A stretch of DNA of 64,000 nucleotides from Helianthus annuus. Its lineage: Eukaryota > Streptophyta > Magnoliopsida > Asterales > Asteraceae. This document shows, in pieces, positions 10,411 through 21,564 of the stretch (within the stretch, counting starts at the first letter, position 1; each line of letters begins with the position of its first letter). Location of the stretch: contig NC_035443.2 in NCBI RefSeq assembly GCF_002127325.2, positions 33,097,930 to 33,161,929 on the forward strand, written 5' to 3'. Both the position numbers and the translations under genes were made by a program. The notes below the pieces were generated by a model, which saw only the letters and a list, made by a program, of their open reading frames with translations, did not search any database and was not told the DNA's origin.

Positions 10411-13400
10411 TGTCACACCCTGGCTTTGCGGAAGCGTGGTTAATTTGGTGTGACTTCTTAATACCATAGCTTAATCATAACAAAGCTATATGAATTAAAA
10501 ATATGCAAGATCATCCATTAAAATAAAATATCAAAACATTGTCTTAACGGGTTAACACCCCACAACCATAAACTTGTCTAAACATTACAAACCCAAACAG
10601 AACATAAACATGATTCAAGGACTGTGACTTGTCCAGGAAAGAGTCACATTCCCCGAACCCTAGATGACCCCGGTGACTTATGCAGCGGAAAACATGCCAT
10701 ACCGTGCCAGATTCTTTAATTCCCTGAAATACATGTAAGTTGAAAAATCAACAATAATGTTGAGCGAGTTCATGCGAAAGTGAGTAAATAAACCTTTGTA
10801 TTTATCAAAAACCCTGGTATGTAGCAAATAAGGAAAAAGAGATCACCAATGGTTTGCAAGGCCATTGATATGTGTGAAATGCAAGTAGGAAGGCTCAAAC
10901 CTAGCAAATTTATGCGTCGGGAACAAAGTCATCCCAAGGTCCGTTATGCTGGACCTGGGACTGGGCTCGCTACACCCAAATAGATCTACCGCTCCTGCCC
11001 CTCGGTCCTACCCTGAGGATTAATGACCTCAAGTTTCCGCCTACCCATTCACATGATCTAAAAGTAACCCTCCTTACGCTAACCATACCATGTAATAAGT
11101 AATCATAATCATTGTAACATGTATTTCACCCCCGCAGTTAGAAAACTGAAAACAGCTAAGAGAAAAGGGGGACATGAACTCACAGTCAGTGCGTCGCTAA
11201 ATCAAGCACTCCAAATGTCCGAAAGCTGTGCAACGACCTACATGTGCTAATTCTATTAGACGGATGGCCGTGCTTTAGCTTTATAGTTTAATTTTTGGGA
11301 AACAGTTAGACAACTGTTCCTTGTATATATTTGGTAGTTAATCTCCTTCCCAAGGATGGGGGAATTAATACATGCGCGTTTATAATATTAAGTCTCACTT
11401 AATATATTTTACTTCTCATTCCAAAATATAATTATTTTTCTCAAAAATATTATATTTTCTCTTCGCATAATTCTTTCCAAAAATAATTCGTTGACAAAAT
11501 ACGCATCTATGAATATTCCCGTATAAAGCGTAAGTTACGTTTTGGCGATTTAGTGGTAATAGTAATTACCGTTGTAACTTATATGTTTGTGGTGTAGGCG
11601 TTGGTATTATTTTGGGTTCGTCTACGTTTGTAAATATTATTTTTACTCTAAAAATAATATTTATATATTTTCACAAAATAATCATAAACAGTGTGGTGAA
11701 AAATATATTTATCGAATAAATATTTACCACGTTTAGTTTTGTGAAAAATCCCGCCTCCGATTATTTAATAAATAAAGTCATGGCGAAATATATTTGAAAA
11801 TATATCAAAAATAGTCTAACACTTGTAAATAATTCTAAGTGTTAGATTTTTAGAAAAATTTCGCCAGAGTTTCCCCTGTAACTGGAGGTGGCCACGCTTT
11901 CAAGCGTATCATTTTCTTTTACAAAATCATTCCAACACTTCTTTAAATCAACCAATCAATTTCCGATACTTCAAACTAGTTTCAACACATCAAACTTGTA
12001 GACTAGTATGTAAAATCGCATCATTACATGAACTTGTAGTTTTTCCGAAAGTCATAGTGTAGATCACCTTATATTTAGTGGATCTATGTATAAAATAGTT
12101 TAGTCTTGTAAAAACCCCGTTTTTACAACAAACCATCCTTTACAACTTCCCGACAACTTTTATAAAAATTGTTACTTTGTCGGATCTTTCGTTTCACAAG
12201 TGTTTATACACTTGTAGTTTGTAAAAATCATATTTGTTAACATGTCACCCAACTTTTATAAAACATGATTTTCTCGACACTTGGTTCTACGAATATACCA
12301 CTTGTACATACGTAGATCGGCTCGTTTTAAATACTATTTTACAAGTCAAAATACTTTTACACAAGTTCATGTTTCTCGTGTGGTGGAGTTTCACCTTTTA
12401 ACCCTCGTACCGACAAAAACAAGCTTATGTCAAGATCTATGATCTTAACAAAGTCGGGTTAAACGATGATAAGAGCCACCACATCGTAGATCGGGCCTCA
12501 AAAATCAACATGTTCGAATACTACAAAATTTACACATGTTATGAGCTTTTAACCAACAATATTCGAGTTTTAGTAGACTTTATAGATTCAAAACGCATGA
12601 TTCCGACTTTTAACCGTTAAAAATCATATTAACCACTTTAGATACGATCGAGAGTGAGTTTTAAACATTATACCTCTAGCTCGGGGCTAGGGAAGAATCT
12701 AGTCGAAAATGGCGTGGATAAAAGCAAAGAAACGAGGTCCTTCAACTTCCGCTTGCTTCAAGGTTCCTTATACGCGATCCTCGACACTTGTATATACTTG
12801 GAACTTGCAAGATGGAAACCGAAATGGATGGATGGATGTGAGGTGCTCTCGGCCGAGAGTGGGAGGAGAGGAGAGAGTAGAGTGTTGGTGATTTGTGGGG
12901 TGTGATCTCTAATGTGTGAAGTGAAGGGTTTTTATAGAGAAAATCAAGGCTATCGTCCATCGGTCACCATGTCCTCTAGATATGGAACAAGATTATATAA
13001 AATATTCAAAAAGTGTACTCCCTTGTCCCTTGGTTTGGCCGATTTCTTTAAGGGGGGGGGGGGTATCCGGTTGGATTTCGATTGTTCAGTTAGAGTTCAG
13101 TTACATCTAATAAGTTATCTTTAGAGGTTAACTCCGTTAGTTAGATGATGCGTTATAAAGCGGGTGTTAGGGTAATCAGGGACCCTAACTGGCTCAGAAA
13201 AAGACTAATAATATTTCTGGCAATATTTTTATGTTCCGGGTATAGTCCGGTTGTTCGGTTGGATAGTAATCCGTTAAAGTGCTTAAGTAATCTTTTAAGC
13301 GTCGCAACTAATATTTTTAGCGACACAATTTATTCTACAAAGTGTCAGGAATATTTCCTTATGTTTTAGCACTTTATTAGTTAGCTAGAAGCTAGTATGT

Positions 13401-13814
13401 TGATAAAAGTGCTGTGTTTCGTGCTTAGAGTACGTTTTAGGCACATCCAATCTCTATATCTTATTCCTAAAGACGCAGTTTAACAACCCTTGTATCCCTA
13501 CACACACTATGGGTGTAGTAAAATATTTCTGGCTCATTCAGGCCTTTAGAGGCAGTGTTTGCCTGATGCTGGCTATATCAGCATGTTCAATAGGTTATCC
13601 GTTCAAATGCTACTGTGCTTTTGTGCATCATGTTTGTCACTAGAGTTCAGTAAGTAAATATTGTAGTGACAGAAATCAAAGTATGATGCAGATATGTACA
13701 AGTATCAACAATCAAGTAGCAGTTTATCAGAAATCTCAGTTAAGTACAGTAATTAAGCAGTAATTAATTATTAATTAGGTCGTACGGATACCTGGTTTAG
13801 TGAGGGTTGTCACA
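10411..13814 (-). mobile_element. Solo LTR (3.4 kb) nested in the SIRE-like element
   Basis: The segment runs from TGTCACACCC to GGTTGTCACA and is flanked by the 5-bp duplication CCTTG at 10406-10410 and 13815-13819. It has no internal region or primer site, so it is a solo LTR left by LTR-LTR recombination. A minus-strand TATA-like box (CTATAAAAA, 12929-12937) gives its orientation. A stem GTCACACC/GGTGTGAC (10412-10419 with 10447-10454) sits at the end that would adjoin the primer site. A run of ten Gs lies near 13055. The small frames here, including overlapping ones at 12654-12960, fall in the promoter/R region and are not genes. Confidence 0.93.
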
Positions 13815-14950
13815 CCTTGCTTTGAGCTCAAGGTATTCATCCACACTTTCTGGAACTATGAAGCCTATGAGAGAAGGGAATCTTCTTATTGATGGATCAT
13901 CTTCAGTGTAAAATTGTCTTATCTCATTTTTCACAGCTTCCAGTTCCATTGGATATTTTGCAGCATTTGGATCATATTTGTCCTTATTTGCCTGTGTAAT
14001 TTTTCTCTTTCTGGTGTAAAGCTTTATGGATGAAAGGGATTTTGGTTGTGATGTAGGAATAGTGAGAGAAGTGGTTGATGGTTGACTAACAGCTGTTGAA
14101 ACAACTGGTGTTTCAACCACTGTTGTCATTACAACTGCTGATGTGTCAGCAGGTGTCTTCTGCTTTTGAGCAGGAGTTGAAATGGCAGTGGTTTGAGTGG
14201 TGGAAAGTGTCTGACTAACAGTAGTTGAAACAATTGGTGTTTCAACCACTGTTGTCATTACAACAGATGTTGTAACATCTGTTGTCTTTTGCTTTTTGGC
14301 AGGAGGAGATGGTGGGGTGGCTGTTATCGGTGGTGAATTTGGTTTTGGTGATGGTGATGTAACCACAGATGATGATGATGATGATGGTAGAGCAGTGGTT
14401 GTGGTGGTGTGTGGTGATGTGGTGTGTGTTGATACAGCAGCTTTGGTTTGGCTATCTTTTTCAGGTTCAATGTATATACCATCTTCAATTCCATTTTTCT
14501 TCCACTTGATCTTCTCCCCATTTTTGCATTATCTGGAAAGGGTTCATTCATGAAGAGAATAGTGGAAGGAACTTTTCCAGTGGTACTTTGGATATGAGCC
14601 TTGATAGCTTTGATGTCTGACTGAGTATCTTTAAACCTTGATTCCACCATGTTTGTCAGCATTTTACATGTATAGCATTCTGCTGTTCAGCCATCTGTTT
14701 TTGTTTTTTCCAGCAGTGGTTGGAACATGTACCATAGCTCATTTGCAGCAGGTGCAGGTTGTGCAGGTGCTGAGCTGGAGCGGCAGTGGATTGTGCTTTT
14801 TGAGCTTTTAACAGTGTTGCACCATATCCTTTATTTCAGCAACTGAGTTTTCAAGGTTTTCAACTCTGCCGTCAATTCCTGATATTTTGAGTCATCACCA
14901 GTTAATGGATCAACTAAATCCCCACCAGCAGTGGTTGTACCAATGTGTGA
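13815..14950 (-). pseudogene. Central part of the non-pol gene, duplicated copy A
   Basis: The minus-strand frames 14366-13797 and 14662-14324 belong to one gene separated by a frame change. The first is Thr/Ser/Pro/Val-rich with repeated TTVVETP(I/V)VSTTVSQ phrases, then a folded-looking end with FPSLIGFIVPESVDEYLELKARC. The other gives a basic stretch followed by His-rich out-of-frame sequence. Further upstream the frame holds MLTNMVESRFKDTQSDIKAIK, suggesting a coiled coil. The last few codons before the stop at 13797 read into the nested solo LTR. This copy retains an open joint after SMNDF near 14975 where copy B has a stop, so it is closer to the ancestral reading at that point. Confidence 0.6.
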
Positions 14951-16035
14951 ATTAGGAACATGGACATCCCAGAAGTCATTCATTGATCCCCGACCAAAGC
15001 CCCCCCCAAAGGTGTATGGAATTTTATATTTGCCTGAGTAATTTTCTCTTTCTGGTGTAAAGCTTTATGGATGAAAGGGATTTTGGTTGTGATGTAGGAA
15101 TAGTGAGAGAAGTGGTTGATGGTTGACTAACAGCTGTTGAAACAACTGGTGTTTCAACCCCTGTTGTCATTACAACTGCTGATGTGTCAGCAGGTGTCTT
15201 CTGCTTTTGAGCAGGAGTTGAAATGGCAGTGGTTTGAGTGGTGGAAAGTGTCTGACTAACAGTAGTTGAAACAATTGGTGTTTCAACCACTGTTGTCATT
15301 ACAACAGATGTTGTAACATCTGTTGTCTTTTGCTTTTTGGCAGGAGGAGATGGTGGGGTGGCTGTTATCGGTGGTGAATTTGGTTTTGGTGATGGTGATG
15401 TAACCACAGATGATGATGATGATGATGGTAGAGCAGTGGTTGTGGTGGTGTGTGGTGATGTGGTGTGTGTTGATACAGCAGCTTTGGTTTGGCTATCTTT
15501 TTCAGGTTCAATGTATATACCATCTTCAATTCCATTTTTCTTCCACTTGATCTTCTCCCCATTTTTGCATTATCTGGAAAGGGTTCATTCATGAAGAGAA
15601 TAGTGGAAGGAACTTTTCCAGTGGTACTTTGGATATGAGCCTTGATAGCTTTGATGTCTGACTGAGTATCTTTAAACCTTGATTCCACCATGTTTGTCAG
15701 CATTTTTACATGTATAGCATCCTGCTGTTCAGCCATCTGTTTTTGTTTTTTCCAGCAGTGGTTGGAACATGTACCATAGCTCATTTGCAGCAGGTGCAGG
15801 TTGTGCAGGTGCTTGAGCTGGAGCGGCAGTGGATTGTGCTTTTTGAGCTTTTAACAGCTGTTGCACCATATCCTTTATTTCAGCAACTGAGTTTTCAAGG
15901 TTTTCAACTCTGCCCGTCAATTCCTGATATTTTGAGTCATCACCCAAGTTAATGGGATCAACTGAATCCCCACCAGCAGTGGTTGTACCAATGTGTGAAT
16001 TAGGAAATGAATCCTAGAAGTCATTCATTGATGCC
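13985..16035. repeat. Tandem duplication, ~1,041-bp period
   Basis: Copies A (13985-about 14995) and B (15027-about 16035) are nearly identical and duplicate the central part of the element's gene. Most points are offset by 1,041 bp. Differences are a few substitutions and small indels that shift the frame differently in each copy. A joint of about 30 bp with a C-run lies between them. The duplication guarantees that the gene in this copy of the element is non-functional as a single frame. Confidence 0.95.
15024..15947 (-). pseudogene. Central part of the non-pol gene, duplicated copy B
   Basis: The frames 15947-15729, 15784-15365 and 15407-15024 on the minus strand repeat the content of copy A: a helical segment with VENLENSVAEIKDMVQQLLKA, an Ala/Pro/Gln linker (APAQAPAQPAP), a second helical segment, then the Thr/Val-rich repeats. 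Shifts of frame separate them. The order gives the likely domain plan of the intact protein: folded N-terminal region (16014-17654), coiled coil, low-complexity Thr/Pro-rich region, then the charged C-terminal part at 9236-10405. Confidence 0.6.
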
Positions 16036-17654
16036 CCTTGTTCTTGGTACTGGGGACTTCTTTCTTCAGCACTTGATAGCCTTTTGAGGGTACTAGTGGG
16101 CATAACAATCTCACTAGTGGTTCTCAGAGGTGCTATTGAAGAAATTGCCTTCAAGGGAGTCTTATGAATGTAACCACTGTCCAAATGTAAACCAGTGGGT
16201 TCAACATTTGTAGTGGCTGCTCCACTTGAACTACTGACAGGTGTTACTTGTAACTCCTGCAGTGTAGCCTCCTCAGTTGTTGCTGGCATAGCAAAGGTAT
16301 AGACATCAGACCCAGTCACTTGTGGGAGTATACTCTCAGTGATAGGTGATTGAGAGGAACTGGTTTGTGTCTGAGCTATATTAACTGCATGCAACAAAGG
16401 TAGCATGGATTGTGGTAATGTGAAGGGTGAAGATAAGGGAGTTGAAAGAGACATGTCCTTGGGATCAGGACTGAGGAAGATGGATCCGAGTGGGTCCAGA
16501 GCTTCATAATGTGGGGTCCCTGTGTTTACAACCTGATCCTTTTGTGAGGATGCAGGAGGAGTTTGAGGCAAAGGTGGAGATCTTTCTTCCATCTGCTGTG
16601 AGGAAGTAGCAGCAGTGGTTATTGGTGACATTTGTGTTGTCACTGGCAGTGGCTCTGGGATCTCATCTTCCAGAGGTGCTATTGTTTTGGGTTTGGGGGG
16701 CTTTCTGGATGTTTTCTTTTTGGTCCTTTTGGTGGTGGCAGGTGTGGGTTTTAAAACAGTGGGTGTGCTGCTTTGATCACCTAGAGCAGTGGGCTCAGCA
16801 GCCGATACCTGAGGAGCAGTGTCATTTGCTAAATTCTGCTCAGGTACCTCTGCTTTTGTTTTTATAGGTGCCAACATTCTAGAGAATGTTTCAGGCGTTA
16901 AACCATTTATTTTAAAGTGAGCACCTTGTTTGAGCAAATCTGCATTTTCTTTTTCAAATTTTTGTTCAAAATAGTAGCTTAAAAATCTTGGAAAAAGCAA
17001 AAATGCTTTGCTGTCAACATTTTTCACCAAATCATAAAAAATCTCCTGGGAGTAATTAAAATTTTCATTATTTAAAATAGCATATCTTAGGCATTGAATC
17101 TTTGATGGTATTTCGTTAAAAGCAGTTGTTTTATTAGAAACACACATCAAAAGAGTATGAAATAAAAACCTTGGTGCAGAAGGGAAGAAACCTTTTTGTA
17201 AGGTATCCCTTTTTGGTTGCTCTGCATATCCCCTATTCATGAAATCCTTTTTCAACTCGGTTTTAGAAAAAGAAGTTTTACCTTTCAGATCATCGAGTTT
17301 AAAGACTTCTGAAATTGATTGTGGAGATATTTGAATCTCTTTACCCTGTATCGAGGAGTTGATAGCTGTGATAATGTCACCTTGTTTCTCAAGGGTAGCC
17401 TTTTTCCAGAACTCTCTCTGGGTTTGTAGGTAAATAGGAGCATCTGCTGTTAACAAAGTTTTGTACTTTGATGCAGATAAGGTGTTGATGATGGAGTCGA
17501 AAGTGTTGTTGGAAGTGGGTTTTGTGAGTATACCCAAGTAGTTGTGAGGAGATTTGTATGGTATTTCGTTCGGTTCAGCGGCCATTTGAGTGGCGTCTTT
17601 AGGAGCGGATGAAGAAGATGATTTTGATTTTGATTTCGATTTTGATTTCGTCAT
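16014..17654 (-). CDS. N-terminal part (546 aa) of the SIRE-like element's non-pol protein
   Basis: This is a long open frame on the minus strand with an ATG at 17654 and a TAG at 16014. Residues 1-25 are a Lys/Ser repeat, a likely nuclear or RNA-binding basic patch. Residues about 30-260 form a folded domain beginning YKSPHNYLGILTKP and including SIINTLSASKYKTLL and VFKLDDLKGKTSF. Residues 280-546 are Pro/Ser/Thr-rich and probably disordered, with KRTKKKTSRKPPKPK near 310. There are no retroviral enzyme motifs. In copy A of the downstream duplication the frame continues past the equivalent of this stop, so the TAG is probably secondary. Similar folded domains occur, as I recall, in unannotated Asteraceae retroelement proteins; function unknown. 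An env-like role is only suggested by position in a SIRE-type element. Confidence 0.6.
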   Translation of the reverse strand: MTKSKSKSKSKSSSSSAPKDATQMAAEPNEIPYKSPHNYLGILTKPTSNNTFDSIINTLSASKYKTLLTADAPIYLQTQREFWKKATLEKQGDIITAINSSIQGKEIQISPQSISEVFKLDDLKGKTSFSKTELKKDFMNRGYAEQPKRDTLQKGFFPSAPRFLFHTLLMCVSNKTTAFNEIPSKIQCLRYAILNNENFNYSQEIFYDLVKNVDSKAFLLFPRFLSYYFEQKFEKENADLLKQGAHFKINGLTPETFSRMLAPIKTKAEVPEQNLANDTAPQVSAAEPTALGDQSSTPTVLKPTPATTKRTKKKTSRKPPKPKTIAPLEDEIPEPLPVTTQMSPITTAATSSQQMEERSPPLPQTPPASSQKDQVVNTGTPHYEALDPLGSIFLSPDPKDMSLSTPLSSPFTLPQSMLPLLHAVNIAQTQTSSSQSPITESILPQVTGSDVYTFAMPATTEEATLQELQVTPVSSSSGAATTNVEPTGLHLDSGYIHKTPLKAISSIAPLRTTSEIVMPTSTLKRLSSAEERSPQYQEQGASMNDF

Positions 17655-19701
17655 TTTGATGAGGAAGATCGAAGAATGTTTTGTGAGGAAGAGTGGGAAA
17701 CTGCTTTGAGAAGAGAATTTTGGAATTCAATTCGATAGTGTGAGCCCCTGTTTGGGTTTAATCAGGGTTTTATTTAGGGAAAAAGTGAGTGCTGATGTGG
17801 CAGCGGTTACAACGATCTGATGGCTAAAAACTGACCACGTGTCAACCCCTGATGAAAGATTAAATAATGGAGGACAGTTGTTTTGAGAGCCACTGATAAG
17901 TCAAACATCAGTAGTTACAACGGTAATAAATGAAGCAGTGGGTGATTTTTACCATCAGTGGATGCTTTTTACTACATCAGTGGATAGCATATTAGTGGAT
18001 AAAACACTGATTTTGAACAACAGTGCATATCATGAAAATGAGAGAACAGAGGTTGACTTTCCACAGTGGACAGTGTTTAAGAACCAGAGGTTTGATCACA
18101 ACAGTGGTAGGAAAAATGGTGAGTTTTTGAAAGGCTATTACATCAGCTACTGTTAGTGCAGCAGTGGTTGAACTTTTGACAAATAATTTTAGCATCTGCT
18201 TGTTCAGATAAGGAAATTGATTTTGTCTTTGTGTAAGCACAATATTATGTCCAACATCTGTTGAGCTGCAGAAATGCTATACTTAACAAGATACATTTTA
18301 GATGCAGATTATCAAGTTTAAATTGTCAGCAGTTATCCCAGAAATTTTTGTTCAAGGTTTTGCCACATGTTCATTATTCCTGACAGTGGTTCAGCATCCC
18401 AGATGATGAAAACTTCTTTACTAGGGCTACTCATTTTATGTCTAATTATTGGATCATGAGTATCTCAGTAGTTTAAAAAATCCATTTGCAATTAATTTTT
18501 GATCTGTTATAAACAGACTTGAGTTTGATATGACCTTGACATATGTACCATTTCCTTTTGATCTATTTTTAGGGATAATAAATTCACACAAAAATAAGAA
18601 AATTACATCCTGACCGGTGAGGAAACTTTCACTATAAAAAATGAGTAAAAGTACAAAATATATTATTCAGAAAAAAATGAATAATATATCCGGTTTTATT
18701 TGAGAAGAACACCTTTCTAAAATTAAAGGTTATTTTTGAAGAACATCAAAAGGATCTGGTAACTTCCAAAAAGGCTCATGATCACATCATTCTTAAGTTA
18801 TTATGACCACTGTTTAGGATCATTTTCTTGTCAATTGATTGCAAATTCTTCTTTTAAGGTCAATCACTGGAGATACTATTTTTACCTGAACTTTTCCTGA
18901 ATTAATGAATGCACACAGTTGCATGATGACCATTGTTTACCCAACTTTGGACTCATAAGCGTTTAATGTTTATACTCTTTTCTTTTGACTTCAAAAGTTT
19001 TGAGATAAACACACTTTTGAGTTTTGTTCATTTTCTTCTTCCCTTTTTACCCTTCCCATTCATAAGTACAGAAAATACTTACTGGGAGATTTTATTGAGG
19101 AAATACTTAATCTAGAATCATTTTTCAGTAATGTTTTGAGAGATCTGGCCACATTTGTACATGTGTTATTACCAAATCTCACATTACGTATGATTTGGAC
19201 TGTTTTGACCCTTGTTTTTCTTAATGTGTTTTGACAGGATTGATTTGATCCTTTTGAGGATTCTCAACCTGCCTTTTAACACATAAGATTTCATGACTAA
19301 AGTTTCATTTCCATCTCTCTATGTTAGCAAAACACTAATGTTTAGATGAACATAGGTTTTGTTAATCTGAGGTTCATACTTTAGCACAAAATATGATGAA
19401 GTCATCACAAATTTCATAACAGCAGTTGAGATCCATTTTGAATGAAGATAATCATACCATAGTTACCGGACATATTTTCAATTCTGAAAGCTATGGATGA
19501 TTTGTGCATGACATCACTTGTTGTTTGGAATTTGTGTATATTATGAAATGTTGGTTGTTTTACAGAGTGACTGAAAATCATTTTGAACATGATTTCTCGT
19601 TACTCTGTTTTTCAACAAAATACAATCAACCTTAGTATCAATGAGTTTTGAGCTGAACTGTTATGTCAAATTGATTGTTAGATCGAATTTGACTGTCCGA
19701 A
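17655..19701 (-). other. Non-coding leader of the SIRE-like element
   Basis: About 2 kb lies between the primer site and the ORF. Gag and pol would be expected in this interval in an autonomous copia element, but no such motif is found on either strand. The ORF-proximal 17800-18200 is dense in CAGTGG/ATCAGTGG words like those in the LTR. The frames at 17938-18240 and 18933-19115 have no recognisable content. Confidence 0.6.
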
Positions 19702-19713
19702 GCTCTGATACCA
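19702..19713 (-). promoter_or_regulatory. Primer-binding site, tRNA-iMet
   Basis: On the minus strand it reads TGGTATCAGAGC, an exact match to the tRNA-iMet 3' end complement, two bases after the LTR end at 19716. Confidence 0.93.
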
Positions 19714-19715
19714 AT

Positions 19716-20415
19716 TGTTAGGATCGGAGGCTCTCATGATTGTGTTTGTTTGTATAATTTGTACATTAAGAGAGTATGAAATAATGTAAGGTGCAGCGGA
19801 AATGAATACAAACTCTGTAAACACAATCAAAGAAGAGAATAGTTTGATAAACAAATGCTTCACATTAAGTTGAATGATTGAATTACAAAGCAAATGATTA
19901 CATGAGAAGAAGAACTTGCTCAGTCAATCAAATGTAACAGTACAGGGTACTGCTCCATTTATAGGTAAACCAAACCACTGAAGCTTCTAAGCTGACGTCA
20001 CCATGAAAGTGATATCTAACATCCTAACAACCTGTAAACATTGTTCTATACAAACTACTGATGTCTAACAACTGATTATCAGTAAAATACAAAACATAGT
20101 AAAACTACTGCTTCACTTTCCACTGATGAAGCCTGAGCAGTGATGTTGAGCATCAGTGCTTTTTTCAAAGGTGATCAGACCATGAATGGGCAGTGCTTGT
20201 GTCTTCAGCAGTACTTAGGAGGCATAAGTAGATAGAGCGTCAGTGTTTGTCTTCAGCAGTCTTTAGAGTTTCATCAGTGTTTGGTTCATCAGTTGTTCTA
20301 TTGAGCAGTACTTGAGATCTATCAGCTTGTTAGATAACCACTCTCAAGGGGAAAGCTTAATGTAAACAGCTGCTTATTATGAATCCACTGTCGTGATCCG
20401 GTTTTGGCTTTCATT
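19716..20415 (-). repeat. 5' LTR of the SIRE-like element (truncated)
   Basis: It matches the LTR at 8408-9199 but lacks about 77 bp near 19902 (the stretch with the CTCCCCCTCAGCC motif in the other copies) and stops at about 20415, roughly 40 bp short of the LTR terminus. Its TATA box (minus strand) lies near 19955-19965. The truncation joins unrelated DNA at 20416. Confidence 0.92.
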
Positions 20416-20519
20416 AACGAACCGATTGCGTATTTAGTCTAATTAAAAGTAGTTTGAGTTACGACGTTTGATAAGATTATGGTAATTTGTAGGTTTATAC
20501 GATTTTTGAGTTATGCAGT
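20416..20519. other. Short host segment ending in the TSD of the Tat element
   Basis: About 100 bp of unassigned DNA; its last five bases, GCAGT (20515-20519), recur at 31269-31273 and are the target-site duplication of the Tat element. Confidence 0.8.
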
Positions 20520-21241
20520 TGTTTTGGTCAAAAATCACACAAGGATAATGTAACCAAACTTTATGTAAACGGGGTATGATGCTTGGTTAATTATAAAAGT
20601 AAAGGATCACTTCTGTGAGAAATATGCAAAGACACAACTATTTATACGAGGAAAAAGCCCTTGATCAATGTATGATCTCCGGCATAAAAAACCTCGGGTG
20701 ATGGCAACTACCGATCACCAACTTCAATATAAGAAAAATATAATTACAACTTCGGATGATAATGAGCTGAGTACAAGGATCACTTCGAGTGTCTAAACGT
20801 GTGAGAATTGTGTTGTGTGTTGTCATGTGTTCTTCCAAATGAGGAAGAGTGGTATTTATACAAGTGTAGGTGACCTATTTTAGGTAAAAAGACTAATAAT
20901 CAGCTCATTACCCCTTTAGAAATAATAGACAATCTAGCCTAAATTGCCGTCCTTAAATCAAGCTAAGTTTCCATATCCTTTGCAACGTCTATCTCCGATT
21001 AAGCTAATGCCATAATTGTGAAGACGCGTCCCTTGGTTATGATGCTAAGAGCGGATCCTGCTAGTCATTCCTGCAAAACAACATTAAATTCAACGAAAGC
21101 AACTGTTAGCATGAGGATCCTATGATGGTCCGTGATCCTGATCCTGGAAGTCTGCTGAGGATCACTATCTGCCAAAGAAACAAGGATCACTGGTTAGGAT
21201 CACGTGTAAGGATCATGTATAATAAAAATCCAGCCCTAACA
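20520..21241 (-). repeat. 3' LTR of the Tat element
   Basis: TGTTTTGG ... CCCTAACA, 722 bp, same length as the 5' LTR. The minus-strand TATA box reads TATAAATA at 20853-20860. At least nine GGATC/GATCC words occur in this one LTR. Confidence 0.97.
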
Positions 21242-21242
21242 A

Positions 21243-21256
21243 TTGCCCCCAAAATA
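21243..21256 (-). promoter_or_regulatory. Polypurine tract of the Tat element
   Basis: On the minus strand, TTTTGGGGGCAAT precedes the 3' LTR start TGTTAGGG. The G-run is the expected plus-strand primer. Confidence 0.75.
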
Positions 21257-21564
21257 TAAGGAGTTTATTGTAAATTAATGAGTTATATTTTGCTCTGATC
21301 TTATCTTCAACGGACTACTCGGATAACTAGCCGTTATCAGCGAACTAGCCGTTGTGATTATTACGTCATAGATGTGACAATCCCTGCAAATCATGATTAT
21401 AAATAGGAGATAGGGTTGGGATCACTCTGCATTTAAATTCAGGATATACTCCCTTTATAATCTCCACCGAAGATTGACCAGGTATTCTCTTCTTCTCTCT
21501 TTCCTTTCTTCCTTCTCTTGCTCTGTTTTTTCTGCTTTTACTCTGTTTCTGTTCCACCACGAGT

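Larger units (their letters stand above)
8408..20415 (-). mobile_element. SIRE-like copia derivative lacking gag-pol, 12 kb with nested insertion
   Basis: Two copies of one LTR flank a long internal region. On the minus strand the order is 5' LTR (20415 to 19716), a tRNA-iMet primer site (19713-19702), a long leader, a large non-pol reading frame in several pieces (17654 to 9236), a polypurine tract (9209-9200) and the 3' LTR (9199 to 8408). No gag, protease, integrase or RT is detectable, so the element cannot move alone. The tRNA-iMet primer and a large non-pol gene resemble the SIRE copia lineage with its env-like ORF; this lineage is an inference. A 3.4-kb solo LTR (10411-13814) interrupts the gene, and a 1-kb tandem duplication lies within it. 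The outer end of the 5' LTR is missing about 40 bp, so no TSD can be shown. Confidence 0.75.

Noticed and set aside
12654..13369. Cluster of 60-83-residue frames, some with ATG and near a TATA box
   Set aside because: They lie inside the 3.4-kb solo LTR; the TATA box is the LTR promoter on the other strand.
14296..15952. Plus-strand 80-85-residue frames found twice, 1,041 bp apart
   Set aside because: They are reverse-strand shadows of the duplicated Thr/Val- and His-rich gene segment.
16622..16867. 81-residue plus-strand frame rich in Trp/Leu/Phe resembling a membrane protein
   Set aside because: It is the complement of the Pro/Thr/Lys-rich part of the 546-residue ORF.
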